From Mucilaginibacter sp. PAMC 26640 (GTDB lineage Bacteria; Bacteroidota; Bacteroidia; Sphingobacteriales; Sphingobacteriaceae): a stretch of 64,000 nucleotides of DNA. The position numbers and the translations under genes are program-made. Below are positions 27,085-36,318 of this stretch, one piece after another. The first letter of the stretch is position 1; every line of letters begins with the position of its first letter. The notes beneath the pieces are model-generated. The model made no database searches, was not told the origin of the DNA, and worked only from the letters and a program-made list of their open reading frames with translations. The stretch lies in NCBI GenBank assembly GCA_001596135.1, contig CP014773.1, positions 3,968,001-4,032,000 on the forward strand, read 5' to 3'.

Positions 27085-28587
27085 ATGAGCATCAACGCTA
27101 AACCTTCTTTTCAGGAGAAGTACGACAATTTTATTGGCGGCAAATTTGTCCCGCCGGTTAAAGGCGAATATTTTGACAATGTATCACCCATTGATGGACA
27201 GGTATTTACCCGGGCCGCCCGTTCAACCAAGGAGGATGTGGAACTGGCTTTGGATGCCGCACATGAGGCTTTCAAAACGTGGGGTAAAAGCTCTGCTGCC
27301 TACAGGTCTTCGGTATTGAATAAAATTGCCGATGTAATTGAGGCTAACCTGGATTACCTGGCAATTGTAGAAGCCATTGACAACGGTAAAGCCATCAGAG
27401 AAACCAAAAACGCCGATTTGCCGCTGGTGATTGATCACTTTCGTTATTTTGCCGGTGTTATCCGTGCGGAAGAAGGTGGCATTTCAGAACATGATGAATT
27501 TACCGTTTCAATCGTACTCAGCGAACCGTTAGGTGTGGTAGGCCAGATCATCCCCTGGAACTTCCCACTGTTAATGGCCACCTGGAAAATAGCACCGGCC
27601 CTGGCGGCAGGTAATTGTTGCGTGGTAAAACCGGCAGAGCAAACCCCTACCTCTATCATGATCCTGATGGACCTGATCAAAGATATCCTGCCTGCGGGAG
27701 TACTGAACATCGTTACTGGTTTCGGCCCGGAAGCAGGCAAGCCTCTGGCGCAGTCGCCGCGGATTGCTAAGGTCTCCTTCACCGGCGAAACCACAACCGG
27801 CCGTTTGATCATGCAATACGCATCAGAAAACCTCATCCCGGTTACGATGGAACTTGGCGGTAAATCACCGAATATTTTCTTCGAATCTGTGGCCGATAAG
27901 GATGATGAGTTCTTCGACAAGGCCATTGAGGGTGCAGTGCTGTTCGCGCTTAACCAGGGCGAGGTGTGTACCTGCCCTTCGAGGATCCTGGTGCATGAAA
28001 ATATCTATGATAAATTCATGACCCGCGTTATCGAGCGTACCAATGCGATCAAAATGGGTGATCCGCTGGACGACAGCACCATGATGGGCGCCCAGGCTTC
28101 AAATGATCAATACGAAAAGATTCAATCCTATCTCAAAATAGGTAAAGAAGAAGGTGCCGAGGTTCTTTGCGGTGGTGAAATAAAACAGTTGGATGGCGAA
28201 TTGGGCGGTGGTTATTATATCCAACCAACACTCTTTAAAGGAAACAATAAAATGCGCATTTTCCAGGAAGAGATCTTTGGACCGGTTGCCTGCGTTACCA
28301 CTTTTAAAACGACCGAAGAAGCTATTGAAATTGCTAACGATACGATGTATGGCCTGGGTGCCGGCGTGTGGACCCGCGATGCACATGAGATTTACCAGGT
28401 GCCCCGCGCTATCAAGGCCGGCCGTGTTTGGGTAAATAATTATCATTCCTACCCGGCACACGCCCCGTTCGGTGGGTACAAAAAATCCGGCTTTGGGCGC
28501 GAGAACCACAAAATGATGCTGGATCATTACCGCCAAACCAAAAACATGCTGATCTCTTACAATAAAAATAAATTGGGTTTCTTTTAA
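27085..28587 (+). CDS. NAD(P)-dependent aldehyde dehydrogenase
   Basis: A 500-residue enzyme that oxidises aldehydes to carboxylates. Family hallmarks are PWNFPLLMATWKIAPALAAG (about residues 156-175), the ELGGKSPNIFF segment carrying the general-base Glu, and the catalytic Cys in NQGEVCTCPSR, followed by EEIFGPV. The pairing with a DUF779 gene downstream resembles loci for acetaldehyde or other short-chain aldehyde dehydrogenases. Substrate is inferred, not shown. Confidence 0.95.
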   Translation: MSINAKPSFQEKYDNFIGGKFVPPVKGEYFDNVSPIDGQVFTRAARSTKEDVELALDAAHEAFKTWGKSSAAYRSSVLNKIADVIEANLDYLAIVEAIDNGKAIRETKNADLPLVIDHFRYFAGVIRAEEGGISEHDEFTVSIVLSEPLGVVGQIIPWNFPLLMATWKIAPALAAGNCCVVKPAEQTPTSIMILMDLIKDILPAGVLNIVTGFGPEAGKPLAQSPRIAKVSFTGETTTGRLIMQYASENLIPVTMELGGKSPNIFFESVADKDDEFFDKAIEGAVLFALNQGEVCTCPSRILVHENIYDKFMTRVIERTNAIKMGDPLDDSTMMGAQASNDQYEKIQSYLKIGKEEGAEVLCGGEIKQLDGELGGGYYIQPTLFKGNNKMRIFQEEIFGPVACVTTFKTTEEAIEIANDTMYGLGAGVWTRDAHEIYQVPRAIKAGRVWVNNYHSYPAHAPFGGYKKSGFGRENHKMMLDHYRQTKNMLISYNKNKLGFF

Positions 28588-28917
28588 GAGACGGGGGGTA
28601 AAACACAAAGGGCACGGAGATTTGCTGATCAAAGAAAAACACAGAGCGCACAACAATTGGAATGCTCATCTATTATGGATTTTGCAAATCTCCGCGCTAG
28701 CTAAATTACAAGTCCTCCGGGGCTATGCTATTTATTTTGACAAGGAGGCTGCCGGGATTTGTTAAGCACACAAAAACATAGAGAGCGCCAAAATCAATTC
28801 ACTTAGCTCCTGGCCAGTGTTCAAATCTTCGCGATAGTTATATTGCAAGTCCTCCGTGTTCTCTGTGTTAAAAAAATGCCAAAGTTTGTAAAAAAAACCA
28901 TCCATTAGCCCAACAAA
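28588..28917. repeat. Intergenic stretch with degenerate repeats
   Basis: No gene is seen. Present are an inverted pair CGGAGATTTGC (28615-28625) and GCAAATCTCCG (28684-28694), two copies of AAGTCCTCCG, and ACACAGAG together with the reverse form CTCTGTGT (28861-28868). The pattern looks like decayed copies of a dispersed intergenic repeat. Confidence 0.55.
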
Positions 28918-29292
28918 ATGATCCAACGAGTTTTAGTATCTCCCGAAGCATCCGCCATGATTGCACAACTTAAAGATCGTTTCGGCGAGTTGATGTTTCA
29001 CCAAAGCGGGGGCTGTTGCGATGGCTCGTCGCCTATGTGTTTTGAAAAGGGTGATTTTAAACTTGGTGCAAGTGACGTAAAGCTGGGCGAGATAGATGGT
29101 TGCGAATTTTGGATGAGTAAGGATCAGTTTGAATACTGGCAACATACCCAGTTAACAGTTACAATCACTAAAGGCCGGGGTTCCAGTTTTTCAATCGAGA
29201 TCCCCACCGGGTACCGGTTTTTGATCCAGTCGCGGCTTTTTACAGACGAAGAATTACCCAACCTGCAGCCGGTTGAATTCATAGAAGATTAG
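28918..29292 (+). CDS. DUF779 domain protein
   Basis: A 124-residue member of DUF779, a family of unknown function often found beside aldehyde dehydrogenase genes. The signature HQSGGCCDGSSPMC near residues 36-49 has three Cys and one His that could bind a metal. The C-terminal half carries ITKGRGSSFSIEIPTGYRFL. It lies 330 bp downstream of the aldehyde dehydrogenase on the same strand and is followed by a terminator. A role as a chaperone or accessory for the dehydrogenase is plausible but unproven. Confidence 0.85.
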   Translation: MIQRVLVSPEASAMIAQLKDRFGELMFHQSGGCCDGSSPMCFEKGDFKLGASDVKLGEIDGCEFWMSKDQFEYWQHTQLTVTITKGRGSSFSIEIPTGYRFLIQSRLFTDEELPNLQPVEFIED

Positions 29293-29315
29293 GATTTTAT
29301 AAGTATCTAATTGAA

Positions 29316-29350
29316 GGCCCCGGTATGCGAAAGCTCCGGGACCTTTTTTA
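29316..29350 (+). terminator. Rho-independent terminator after DUF779 gene
   Basis: Arms GGCCCCGG (29316-29323) and CCGGGACC (29336-29343) pair with one mismatch and are followed by six T. Confidence 0.8.
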
Positions 29351-29482
29351 TGAGCAATAGATTTATCCTATAACGAACACAACTTCCTCCAAAAAGAAAT
29401 AATTCTTAATAGTTGTTTAATAAAACCTATCTTAGAGGCAGTAGCAAATACTTGTAACACAACTTTACTCCCCTTCGTTGAA

Positions 29483-31147
29483 ATGAGCAATCTACCTAAA
29501 AGTATCCAGGCAGACGTTGACGCAATCAGCCGGATTCCTATAGTAGCATCGATATTAGAAGTAATTTGCCGTAGTACCGGGATGGGTTTTTCTGCTATTG
29601 CAAGGGTTACCGAAGATAAGTGGATTGCCTGCGCTGTTCGCGACGAGATAAATTTTGGCCTTGTGGCAGGTGGAGAGTTAAAATTAGAGACAACCATCTG
29701 TAATGAAATAAGGCAAACCGGTCAGCCTGTTATAATTGACCACGTGGCGCTCGACGAAGCATTTAAAGATCACCATACGCCCGCCATGTACGGGTTTCAA
29801 AGTTATATCTCGATACCTATCAGACTCAGAAACGGAGAGTTTTTTGGAACGCTTTGCGCAATAGACCCACGTCCGGCGATTTTAACAACTCCCCAGGTTA
29901 CCGGGATGTTCAAGATTTTTGCCGAATTGATCTCGTTTCATTTAAACGCCACAGATGAACTTAACCTGTCTGAATTTCGCTTAATTGAAGAACATCGGCG
30001 GCTAACCGCTAATCAACAAGTTAACAGCGAGCTGGAGGCGGCCAATCAGGAACTAAGCGCTATCCAGGGCCACCTGGAAGATGTAATTCATAAACTGACC
30101 AGCAGTGAGGAACGGTTAAAACAGGCGATAGATACCGGGCGGATGGGCACCTGGAACTTTGACCTGCTGACACGTAAAATCACTTTATCACCATTTATAA
30201 AGCACATGTTCGGCTTCCCTGCAGATGATGATGTAGAGACTGAAAGAATCACAAAAGCTATAGATCCGAATTACCATCAACTATTAAAAGACGCACTTGA
30301 AAATGCAGTGGCGAAAGGCGAAAGCAGCGATACCGAATTCCCGATAACTAACCAGCTAAGCGGAGAGATAAAATGGGTGCGTACAACAGGTAAAACATTT
30401 GCAGACACTAACGGAAAAGTTACCGAATATTCGGGTTTGTTTATGGATATAACCGAACGTAAATTAGATGATCTGAGAAAAAATGATTTCATAGGGATGG
30501 TAAGCCACGAGCTAAAAACACCGCTTACCACATTGAGTGCTTATGTGCAAATGCTGCAGAGCAAAGCCCAAAACAATGGAGACGATTTTACAATTGGCGC
30601 TTTAGGGAAAGTAAGTAATCAGGTCAGGAAAATGAGTACAATGATCAACGGCTTTCTCAACGTTTCGCGGTTAGAATCCGGCAAGATCATCCTCAATCAA
30701 CAAGAGTTTTTATTGGATGAGCTGCTATTGGATATGATCCAGGAAGCCAAGCTTACCGTTACAAGCCATCAAATTGCACTTGTGCCATGCAGTTCGGTTA
30801 TCATAAGGGCTGATCAGGATAAAATAGGCAGTGTGATCAGTAACTTTCTAAGCAACGCCATTAAATACTCTCCCCGTGGCGTACTGATAGAAGTTGCCTG
30901 TAAAGTTATAGATAAGCAGGTTGTAGTAAGCGTGCGCGATGAAGGCATGGGTATAAAACCGCAGCACCTGGATAAATTGTTTGATAGATTTTACCGGGTG
31001 GAAACCAAACACACGCAGCACATCAGTGGCTTTGGCATAGGACTATACCTAAGTGCAGAAATTGTGCGGCGCCACAACGGAAGAATTTGGGTGGAGAGCG
31101 AGGTTGGTGTAGGATCTACTTTTTATTTTAGCCTGCCTATAGCATAG
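29483..31147 (+). CDS. GAF-PAS sensor histidine kinase
   Basis: A 554-residue cytoplasmic sensor kinase without membrane helices. Domains in order: GAF (about 15-165, with GFQSYISIPIRLRNGEFFGTLCAIDP, key residues S-x-P-I and L-C-A-I-D), a coiled-coil linker (about 175-205), PAS/PAC (about 210-330), HisKA with phospho-acceptor His342 in SHELKTPL, and HATPase_c with N-box SNAIKYSPRG, DEGMGI and GFGIGLYLS. No response-regulator gene is adjacent, so the partner is elsewhere. The permease on the other strand converges with a 4-bp gap. Signal unknown. Confidence 0.93.
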   Translation: MSNLPKSIQADVDAISRIPIVASILEVICRSTGMGFSAIARVTEDKWIACAVRDEINFGLVAGGELKLETTICNEIRQTGQPVIIDHVALDEAFKDHHTPAMYGFQSYISIPIRLRNGEFFGTLCAIDPRPAILTTPQVTGMFKIFAELISFHLNATDELNLSEFRLIEEHRRLTANQQVNSELEAANQELSAIQGHLEDVIHKLTSSEERLKQAIDTGRMGTWNFDLLTRKITLSPFIKHMFGFPADDDVETERITKAIDPNYHQLLKDALENAVAKGESSDTEFPITNQLSGEIKWVRTTGKTFADTNGKVTEYSGLFMDITERKLDDLRKNDFIGMVSHELKTPLTTLSAYVQMLQSKAQNNGDDFTIGALGKVSNQVRKMSTMINGFLNVSRLESGKIILNQQEFLLDELLLDMIQEAKLTVTSHQIALVPCSSVIIRADQDKIGSVISNFLSNAIKYSPRGVLIEVACKVIDKQVVVSVRDEGMGIKPQHLDKLFDRFYRVETKHTQHISGFGIGLYLSAEIVRRHNGRIWVESEVGVGSTFYFSLPIA

Positions 31148-31151
31148 CCGA

Positions 31152-32519
31152 CTAATTATTGCCCTGCTCCTGCTTTACTAATTGTGGTTCAAATGGCCAT
31201 TCCTTGTTCATCTTGGCTTTTACAAAGTATACGATGATACCGGTAAGGATAGCCGTTAAGCCTCCCAGAACCATATGCAGCCCTGTTGAGATCAGGATGC
31301 CAAACCAGATGATGATAGCGAGATAAACCGGTAATGGAAATAATGGCATTTTGTACGGGAACAGGGTGGTTTTCCTTGCTTTCCGCAACAATAACAGGCC
31401 AACTGCCTGTGCTATGAACTGTACCAGGATCCGCATGGCCAATATAGCACTGATGACATCCCCAAGCTTAAAAAGCAAACTGAATACAAAGGCTATTCCT
31501 CCTAAAAATAATAATGAAATATAAGGAAAGTTACCCGTGGGGTGAAGTTTTGCAAAGATCTTAAAAAAAGCACCATCAACCGCAGCAGCATACGGAATGC
31601 GGCTATAACCAAGTGTTGCTGAAAACACTGAAGAAAATGCCACCAAAAGCACCAAACAAGTCACCACTTTAGCCGCAGTGTCACCCGCTAATTGCTGCAT
31701 AAATTCACTGATCACAAATTTGCTGTCCTTGGCATGGTGCCATGGTATTACACTTACTACACTTACATTCATTAACATATACAATACAGCGATGCCGGCG
31801 ATAGACAAAAACATACTCCGGGGTATGTTACGCGACGGGTTAATGATCTCGCCGCCCAAATGGCAAACATTATAATAACCTAAATAACTGTAAACACTCT
31901 TAACGCTGGCAAAACCAATTGCGGTGATAAATGCATAATTAATGGTGAGGCCGTTATTAACCTCACGCATGGGTTGTAAAAAATTACCGTGAAAAATGCC
32001 CCCGCCGATGATCCAAACCATGGTAGCCAGCACCCCTACCCAAAGCACTATGCTTATTTTACCTATAGATTCTATCTTTCGGTACAATAATGCAACAATG
32101 GCGATGACAACAGCGCCGCTCAGCATTTTGCTTTCGATAACGGATAAAGGCACTAAATATGAAAAATAATAGGCGAAGCCTATGGCTGCCGAAGCGATTA
32201 CCAGGGGCGCCTGGATCATGGTTTGCCAGACAAAAAGAAAACTCATAAGCCGGCCGAGCTTTGTTTTGCCGTAGGTTTCTTTCAGAAAGTTATAAGACCC
32301 TCCCGCCATCGGAAACGCCGCCCCAAGTTCACTCCAAACCATCGCATCGATAAAAGATAGTATCGCGCCTGCCAGCCAGGCATATAAAAACCATGGGCCG
32401 TTCATCATCCCAATAACCATTGGTAAAGTAATGAACGGGCCTATGCCCACCATATCCGTCATGTTGATGGCTGTTGCCTGTGCCAGGCCCAGGCGGCGCG
32501 CGAGTGAATTTTCAGCCAT
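31152..32519 (-). CDS. APC family amino acid permease
   Basis: A 455-residue inner-membrane transporter with about 12 helices. The N-terminal ATAINMTDMVGIGPFITLP (unwound helix 1 with the G-I-G pattern), the WSELGAAFPMAGGSYNFLKETYG segment (P-x-A-G-G) and the central YLGYYNVCHLGGEIINPSRNIPRS (GGE-x-x-NP-x-x-x-x-P) mark the APC superfamily. Substrate is probably an amino acid or amine but cannot be fixed. A TAATTTTG box at 32533-32540 lies 13 bp before the start. Confidence 0.9.
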   Translation of the reverse strand: MAENSLARRLGLAQATAINMTDMVGIGPFITLPMVIGMMNGPWFLYAWLAGAILSFIDAMVWSELGAAFPMAGGSYNFLKETYGKTKLGRLMSFLFVWQTMIQAPLVIASAAIGFAYYFSYLVPLSVIESKMLSGAVVIAIVALLYRKIESIGKISIVLWVGVLATMVWIIGGGIFHGNFLQPMREVNNGLTINYAFITAIGFASVKSVYSYLGYYNVCHLGGEIINPSRNIPRSMFLSIAGIAVLYMLMNVSVVSVIPWHHAKDSKFVISEFMQQLAGDTAAKVVTCLVLLVAFSSVFSATLGYSRIPYAAAVDGAFFKIFAKLHPTGNFPYISLLFLGGIAFVFSLLFKLGDVISAILAMRILVQFIAQAVGLLLLRKARKTTLFPYKMPLFPLPVYLAIIIWFGILISTGLHMVLGGLTAILTGIIVYFVKAKMNKEWPFEPQLVKQEQGNN

Positions 32520-33185
32520 TTGTGTGTACGTGCAAAATTAATTTTATTACTTCAGGGCAGAAATTTATTGGGTCAGCGATTTGTAATTAGTGCCCTATAC
32601 CGTGTTGTGGTATCATATAGTATAAAATAAATATAAATTAACGCTTTCGTTCCAAAAAAACCGTCCATGTAACATTGTCTATTTCTGCTGAACAACAAGG
32701 GGTTATCGTATAAGCGATAGGTTTAACAATTGATGCTTTCTGGAATTGTGTAAGTAAATAGCGTTTTATTAGCATTATTTTGAATCTGGCTGTTACATAT
32801 CGGTTATAACTTCCGTATTGCAAATGAAAAACAGCCGGTTTTTCTATTTGTTAAGTGGTAGTCAAACGCAATTGGCCAATTGCTTCAACCTGGATTAAGT
32901 GAGTGAATATGAAATACTGGTTGATCGGCTGTTTTTTATTTGAGTTCTTCCCTGTCAATCCACCCTTATAATATGCAGTTTACCATGTTACCGGCCTTCG
33001 GAAAGCGAATGATTGGCGTTATGAAATTTGCGCGTGCTTGTTATCAAGATACCGGGCATTAGTGCCGATAGCCTATTGCTTTTATGTTAGGCAGATTAAT
33101 CTTCGCAATAACCTCTTTGCAGCGTTTTATTTTTTATTGCTGATATTGGCATCGAACATCTCACCTATTCCTCTGTTTCGATACC
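32520..33185. other. Long intergenic region without a supported gene
   Basis: About 665 bp between a leftward permease gene and yjbQ. It contains a complementary pair AAAAACAGCCG (32827-32837) and CGGCTGTTTTT (32926-32936) enclosing the palindrome GCAATTGGCCAATTGC (32868-32883), which may be a small RNA. I see no convincing protein gene. Confidence 0.5.
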
Positions 33186-33608
33186 ATGAAGATTTACCAG
33201 CAAACTTTAGATCTGCGCCAACGCCGGCGTGGCTTTCACATCATCACCTCCGAAGTAACAGCTGCCCTGCCGCAGCTATCCGAGATAAAAACCGGGATTT
33301 GCCAGGTGTTTATTCAGCACACCTCCGCCTCGCTCAGCATTAATGAAAATGCGGACCCCACCGTGCGACTGGATTTTGAAATGTATTTTAATAAAGCGGT
33401 TCCGGAGAACGATCCTGATTATCGCCACGATGACGAAGGATCTGACGATATGCCGGCACACCTAAAAGCGGCTATGCTGGGCTGCTCGGTTACCATCCCG
33501 ATCCGCAACGGCAGGTTAGCTTTGGGTACCTGGCAGGGCATCTATCTCTGCGAACACCGTAACTATGGCGGACAGCGCAGTTTGGTCATCACCGCCTGGG
33601 GCGAATGA
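33186..33608 (+). CDS. yjbQ: YjbQ/UPF0047 family protein
   Basis: A 140-residue protein of the 'secondary thiamine-phosphate synthase' family, small trimeric enzymes that show weak thiamine-phosphate synthase activity and whose main role is unsettled. Typical segments are VFIQHTSASLSINENADPTVRLDFE (H-T-S-A-S, N-E-N-A-D-P), HDDEGSDDMPAHLKAAMLG and TWQGIYLCEHRN. Conserved His and Asp residues probably bind a metal. It stands alone and converges on the FdhF gene. Confidence 0.92.
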   Translation: MKIYQQTLDLRQRRRGFHIITSEVTAALPQLSEIKTGICQVFIQHTSASLSINENADPTVRLDFEMYFNKAVPENDPDYRHDDEGSDDMPAHLKAAMLGCSVTIPIRNGRLALGTWQGIYLCEHRNYGGQRSLVITAWGE

Positions 33609-33629
33609 CGACCAAGCTCCTTTCTGCAA

Positions 33630-35966
33630 TTAGCGGCTCTGAACTATTGCCTGTTCTTCGTGCTTCTTAATTTTTATAAATATCAGCTTGCTGGTTGGTG
33701 TATTGCTTTTTAAGGCAACGCTGTTAATCGGTATCAGCACGTTTGCTTCGGGATAGTAAGTAGCCGTGTTTCTTTCAGGAATATCGTAAGGTACTACTAC
33801 AAACAACCGCGCCACCCTTTCTATAGCGTCGAAATAATTATAAAGATCAACTTTGTCTCCCTGCATTAACCCAGCTTTGCTAATGTCCGCGGGGTTCATG
33901 AAAATCACCCGGCGCTCGTTATGGATGCCACGGTAGCGGTCTTCCAACCCATAGATAGTCGTATTAAACTGATCATGGCTGCGAATACTGGTCATCATAA
34001 ACTCATCGTTCGCCATCGCATGGTTGGGGATCTGTGTTATGGTAAACGGTGCCTTATCTTTAAATAAGTCAGTTTCAAATATACCCTCACGAGGCCCGTT
34101 TGGTAAATAGAAACCACCCGGTAAACGCACCCGCTGGTTGTAGTTTTCAAATCCGGGAACTACCTGGCCTACCACATCACGAATTGCATCGTAGCTGTTG
34201 GCATACTTATCCCAATTGATAACGCTGCGTTTGCCAAGCGTTGCTTTGGCCAGTTCGCAAATAATCTGTGTTTCGTTCAGCAGATCATCTGATACCGGAT
34301 CCAGAATCCCCTTTGACATTTGAACCACGCCCATCGAGTTTTCGCCACTGATAAATTGTACTTCGCCGTTAATCACATCTTTATCGCTCCGGGCAAGTGT
34401 TGGCAAAATAATAGCCTCTTCTCCGTGAACTAAATGACTGCGGTTGAGCTTGGTAGATACATGTACAGAAAGCTTTAGTTTGCGCATTGCCTCAGCAGTA
34501 TACCCGGTATCCGGACTGGCAGAAAGGAAGTTGCCGCCCATTGCAAAAAATACCTTTAGTTTTTCTTCATGAATTGCTTTGATGGAATCTACCACATCAT
34601 ACCCGTGTTCCCTTGGCGGTTCGAACCCAAAAACTTCTTTCAACTTATCCAGCTGCTCTTGTTTAGGCTTGTCAAATATCAGCATGGTACGGTTACCCTG
34701 CACATTACTATGTCCGCGTACGGGGCACAGACCAGCTCCCGCCTTGCCAATGCTGCCTTTCAGCAGCGTTAGATTCAAAATCTCTTTGATGACATCTACG
34801 CCATTTTTTTGCTGCGTAATACCCATGGCCCAGCAGATGATAATGCGACTCTTGTGGCGGAGTAATTGGGCAGCTTCCACGGCTTTATCTACCTGTACCC
34901 CCGCAGCCGCACACAATGCTGCAACATCAAAATGCTTCACCCGCTCTATAAATTCGTCATAGCCCGTAGTGCTTTTATCGATAAAAGCACGGTCAAATAC
35001 CTGGCCGGGCTCCTGTTGCTCAAAATCGTACAACAGCTTTTCTATTGCTTTTAGTATGGCCATGTCGCCATTGATCTTCACTTGCAAGTACACGTCGGCG
35101 AGTTGGGTTTTGATACCCATGATGCCTTTGGCCGACTGTGGATTTTTGAAACCCATTAAACCTGCTTCATGCAGCGGGTTGATTGCAATGATCTTTGCAC
35201 CGTTCTTTTTACCTTTCTCTAATGCCGTAAGCATCCGGGGGTGATTTGTGCCCGGGTTTTGCCCCATAATGATAATCACATCGGTGTCGTAAAAATCATT
35301 TAAGGTTACGGTTCCCTTCCCGATCCCTATCGACTCTGCAAGCGCCACACTGGTAGATTCATGGCACATGTTGGAGCAATCGGGCATGTTGTTGGTACCG
35401 TACTCCCGTACAAACAGCTGGTAAATGAAGGAAGCCTCATTGCTGGTACGGCCCGAAGTATAAAAGGTGGCCTCATCAGGTGACGCTAAACCATTTAAAT
35501 GCGTGGCAATTTTTTTAAATGCATCAGGCCAGCTAATGGGTTGGTAATGCGTAGCTCCTTTAGGCAAATACATTGGCTGGGAAATCCGCCCTTTTTTACC
35601 AATGTCCATATCATCCAGCCGGGAGAGGTCTGCAACAGAATTATTGGCAAAAAATTCCGCGCCAATTCTTTTGGTGGTTGCTTCTTCGGCAAGTGCCTTT
35701 GCGCCATTCTCGCAATATTCGGCAATTGGCGAACGGTCATCATCCGGATCTGGCCAGGCGCAGCTGGAGCAATCGAAACCGCCTTTTTGATTCATTTTAA
35801 ATAAAGCGCCCGGCCCGCGGATAGCGCCTGTTTCCTCCAGTATATCCGCAAAAGCCGCTGTCACAGCGGGTATTCCCGCTGCCCAAGTTTCGGGCTTGGT
35901 TACTTTTAAATGGCGCAATTGTTCCGGATTTTCTGCAGCCGGCTTTTCCTTTTCTTTCTCACTCAT
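33630..35966 (-). CDS. FdhF/YdeP-like molybdopterin oxidoreductase
   Basis: A 778-residue molybdenum oxidoreductase of the formate-dehydrogenase-alpha-like YdeP family. The N-terminal MNQKGGFDCSSCAWPDP with two cysteines, the ACT-free molybdopterin core with SGRTSNEASFIYQLFVREYGTNN, the MPDCSNMCHEST segment (the Cys here is the probable Mo ligand region), IIIMGQNPGTNHPR and the C-terminal TTIYGLEDRYRGI are typical. Characterised relatives are few and formate may not be the real substrate. The ATG overlaps the DUF7009 gene by 8 bp; together with fdhD they form a coupled unit that would need the Moco genes next door. Confidence 0.9.
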   Translation of the reverse strand: MSEKEKEKPAAENPEQLRHLKVTKPETWAAGIPAVTAAFADILEETGAIRGPGALFKMNQKGGFDCSSCAWPDPDDDRSPIAEYCENGAKALAEEATTKRIGAEFFANNSVADLSRLDDMDIGKKGRISQPMYLPKGATHYQPISWPDAFKKIATHLNGLASPDEATFYTSGRTSNEASFIYQLFVREYGTNNMPDCSNMCHESTSVALAESIGIGKGTVTLNDFYDTDVIIIMGQNPGTNHPRMLTALEKGKKNGAKIIAINPLHEAGLMGFKNPQSAKGIMGIKTQLADVYLQVKINGDMAILKAIEKLLYDFEQQEPGQVFDRAFIDKSTTGYDEFIERVKHFDVAALCAAAGVQVDKAVEAAQLLRHKSRIIICWAMGITQQKNGVDVIKEILNLTLLKGSIGKAGAGLCPVRGHSNVQGNRTMLIFDKPKQEQLDKLKEVFGFEPPREHGYDVVDSIKAIHEEKLKVFFAMGGNFLSASPDTGYTAEAMRKLKLSVHVSTKLNRSHLVHGEEAIILPTLARSDKDVINGEVQFISGENSMGVVQMSKGILDPVSDDLLNETQIICELAKATLGKRSVINWDKYANSYDAIRDVVGQVVPGFENYNQRVRLPGGFYLPNGPREGIFETDLFKDKAPFTITQIPNHAMANDEFMMTSIRSHDQFNTTIYGLEDRYRGIHNERRVIFMNPADISKAGLMQGDKVDLYNYFDAIERVARLFVVVPYDIPERNTATYYPEANVLIPINSVALKSNTPTSKLIFIKIKKHEEQAIVQSR

Positions 35967-36318
35967 GATCTTTTAAAGCTAAAGGATTTGGGTAATTATC
36001 GCTCTGGTCTTCTTCTACGTTGTCGAGACAGGTAAAATCTTTTTCTATCAATAAATGTAAACTACGGTCTTCGCCGGATATGCCTACCTTATCGGTCCCG
36101 GTCCACTCGTCAGCCATTTGCTCCGGCACCAGTAAATTGATGATGTTATTTTTGAATGTTGCCGATAATCGGGCTTCGGCTGTCCGCTGTAAAACGTAGA
36201 TCAATTGATCATCGCCTATCTGCACTTTTTCCTTTATCACGCCTTCTCTTTGGAACAGCGCAACCTCACTGCGGGTGAGCCGATAACGTAAAGCGCCGCT
36301 TCTAATACGAATTTTCAT
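35959..36318 (-). CDS. DUF7009 family protein
   Basis: A 119-residue protein of unknown function, beginning KIRIRSGALRYRLTRSEVALF and continuing with a beta-rich pattern (LIYVLQ, NIINLLVP, LHLLIEKDFTCLD). It has no signal peptide or membrane helix. It overlaps fdhD by 17 bp at its start and the oxidoreductase by 8 bp at its end, so all three are translationally coupled. The position strongly suggests a role in maturing or controlling the oxidoreductase, but no activity is known for the family. Confidence 0.75.
   Translation of the reverse strand: MKIRIRSGALRYRLTRSEVALFQREGVIKEKVQIGDDQLIYVLQRTAEARLSATFKNNIINLLVPEQMADEWTGTDKVGISGEDRSLHLLIEKDFTCLDNVEEDQSDNYPNPLALKDHE

Noticed and set aside
28099..28656. 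185-codon minus-strand open frame over the aldehyde dehydrogenase gene
   Set aside because: Antisense shadow of a clear enzyme gene.
32638..32823. 61-codon minus-strand open frame in the intergenic region
   Set aside because: It needs a TTG start, matches no family I know, and has no supporting promoter or terminator.
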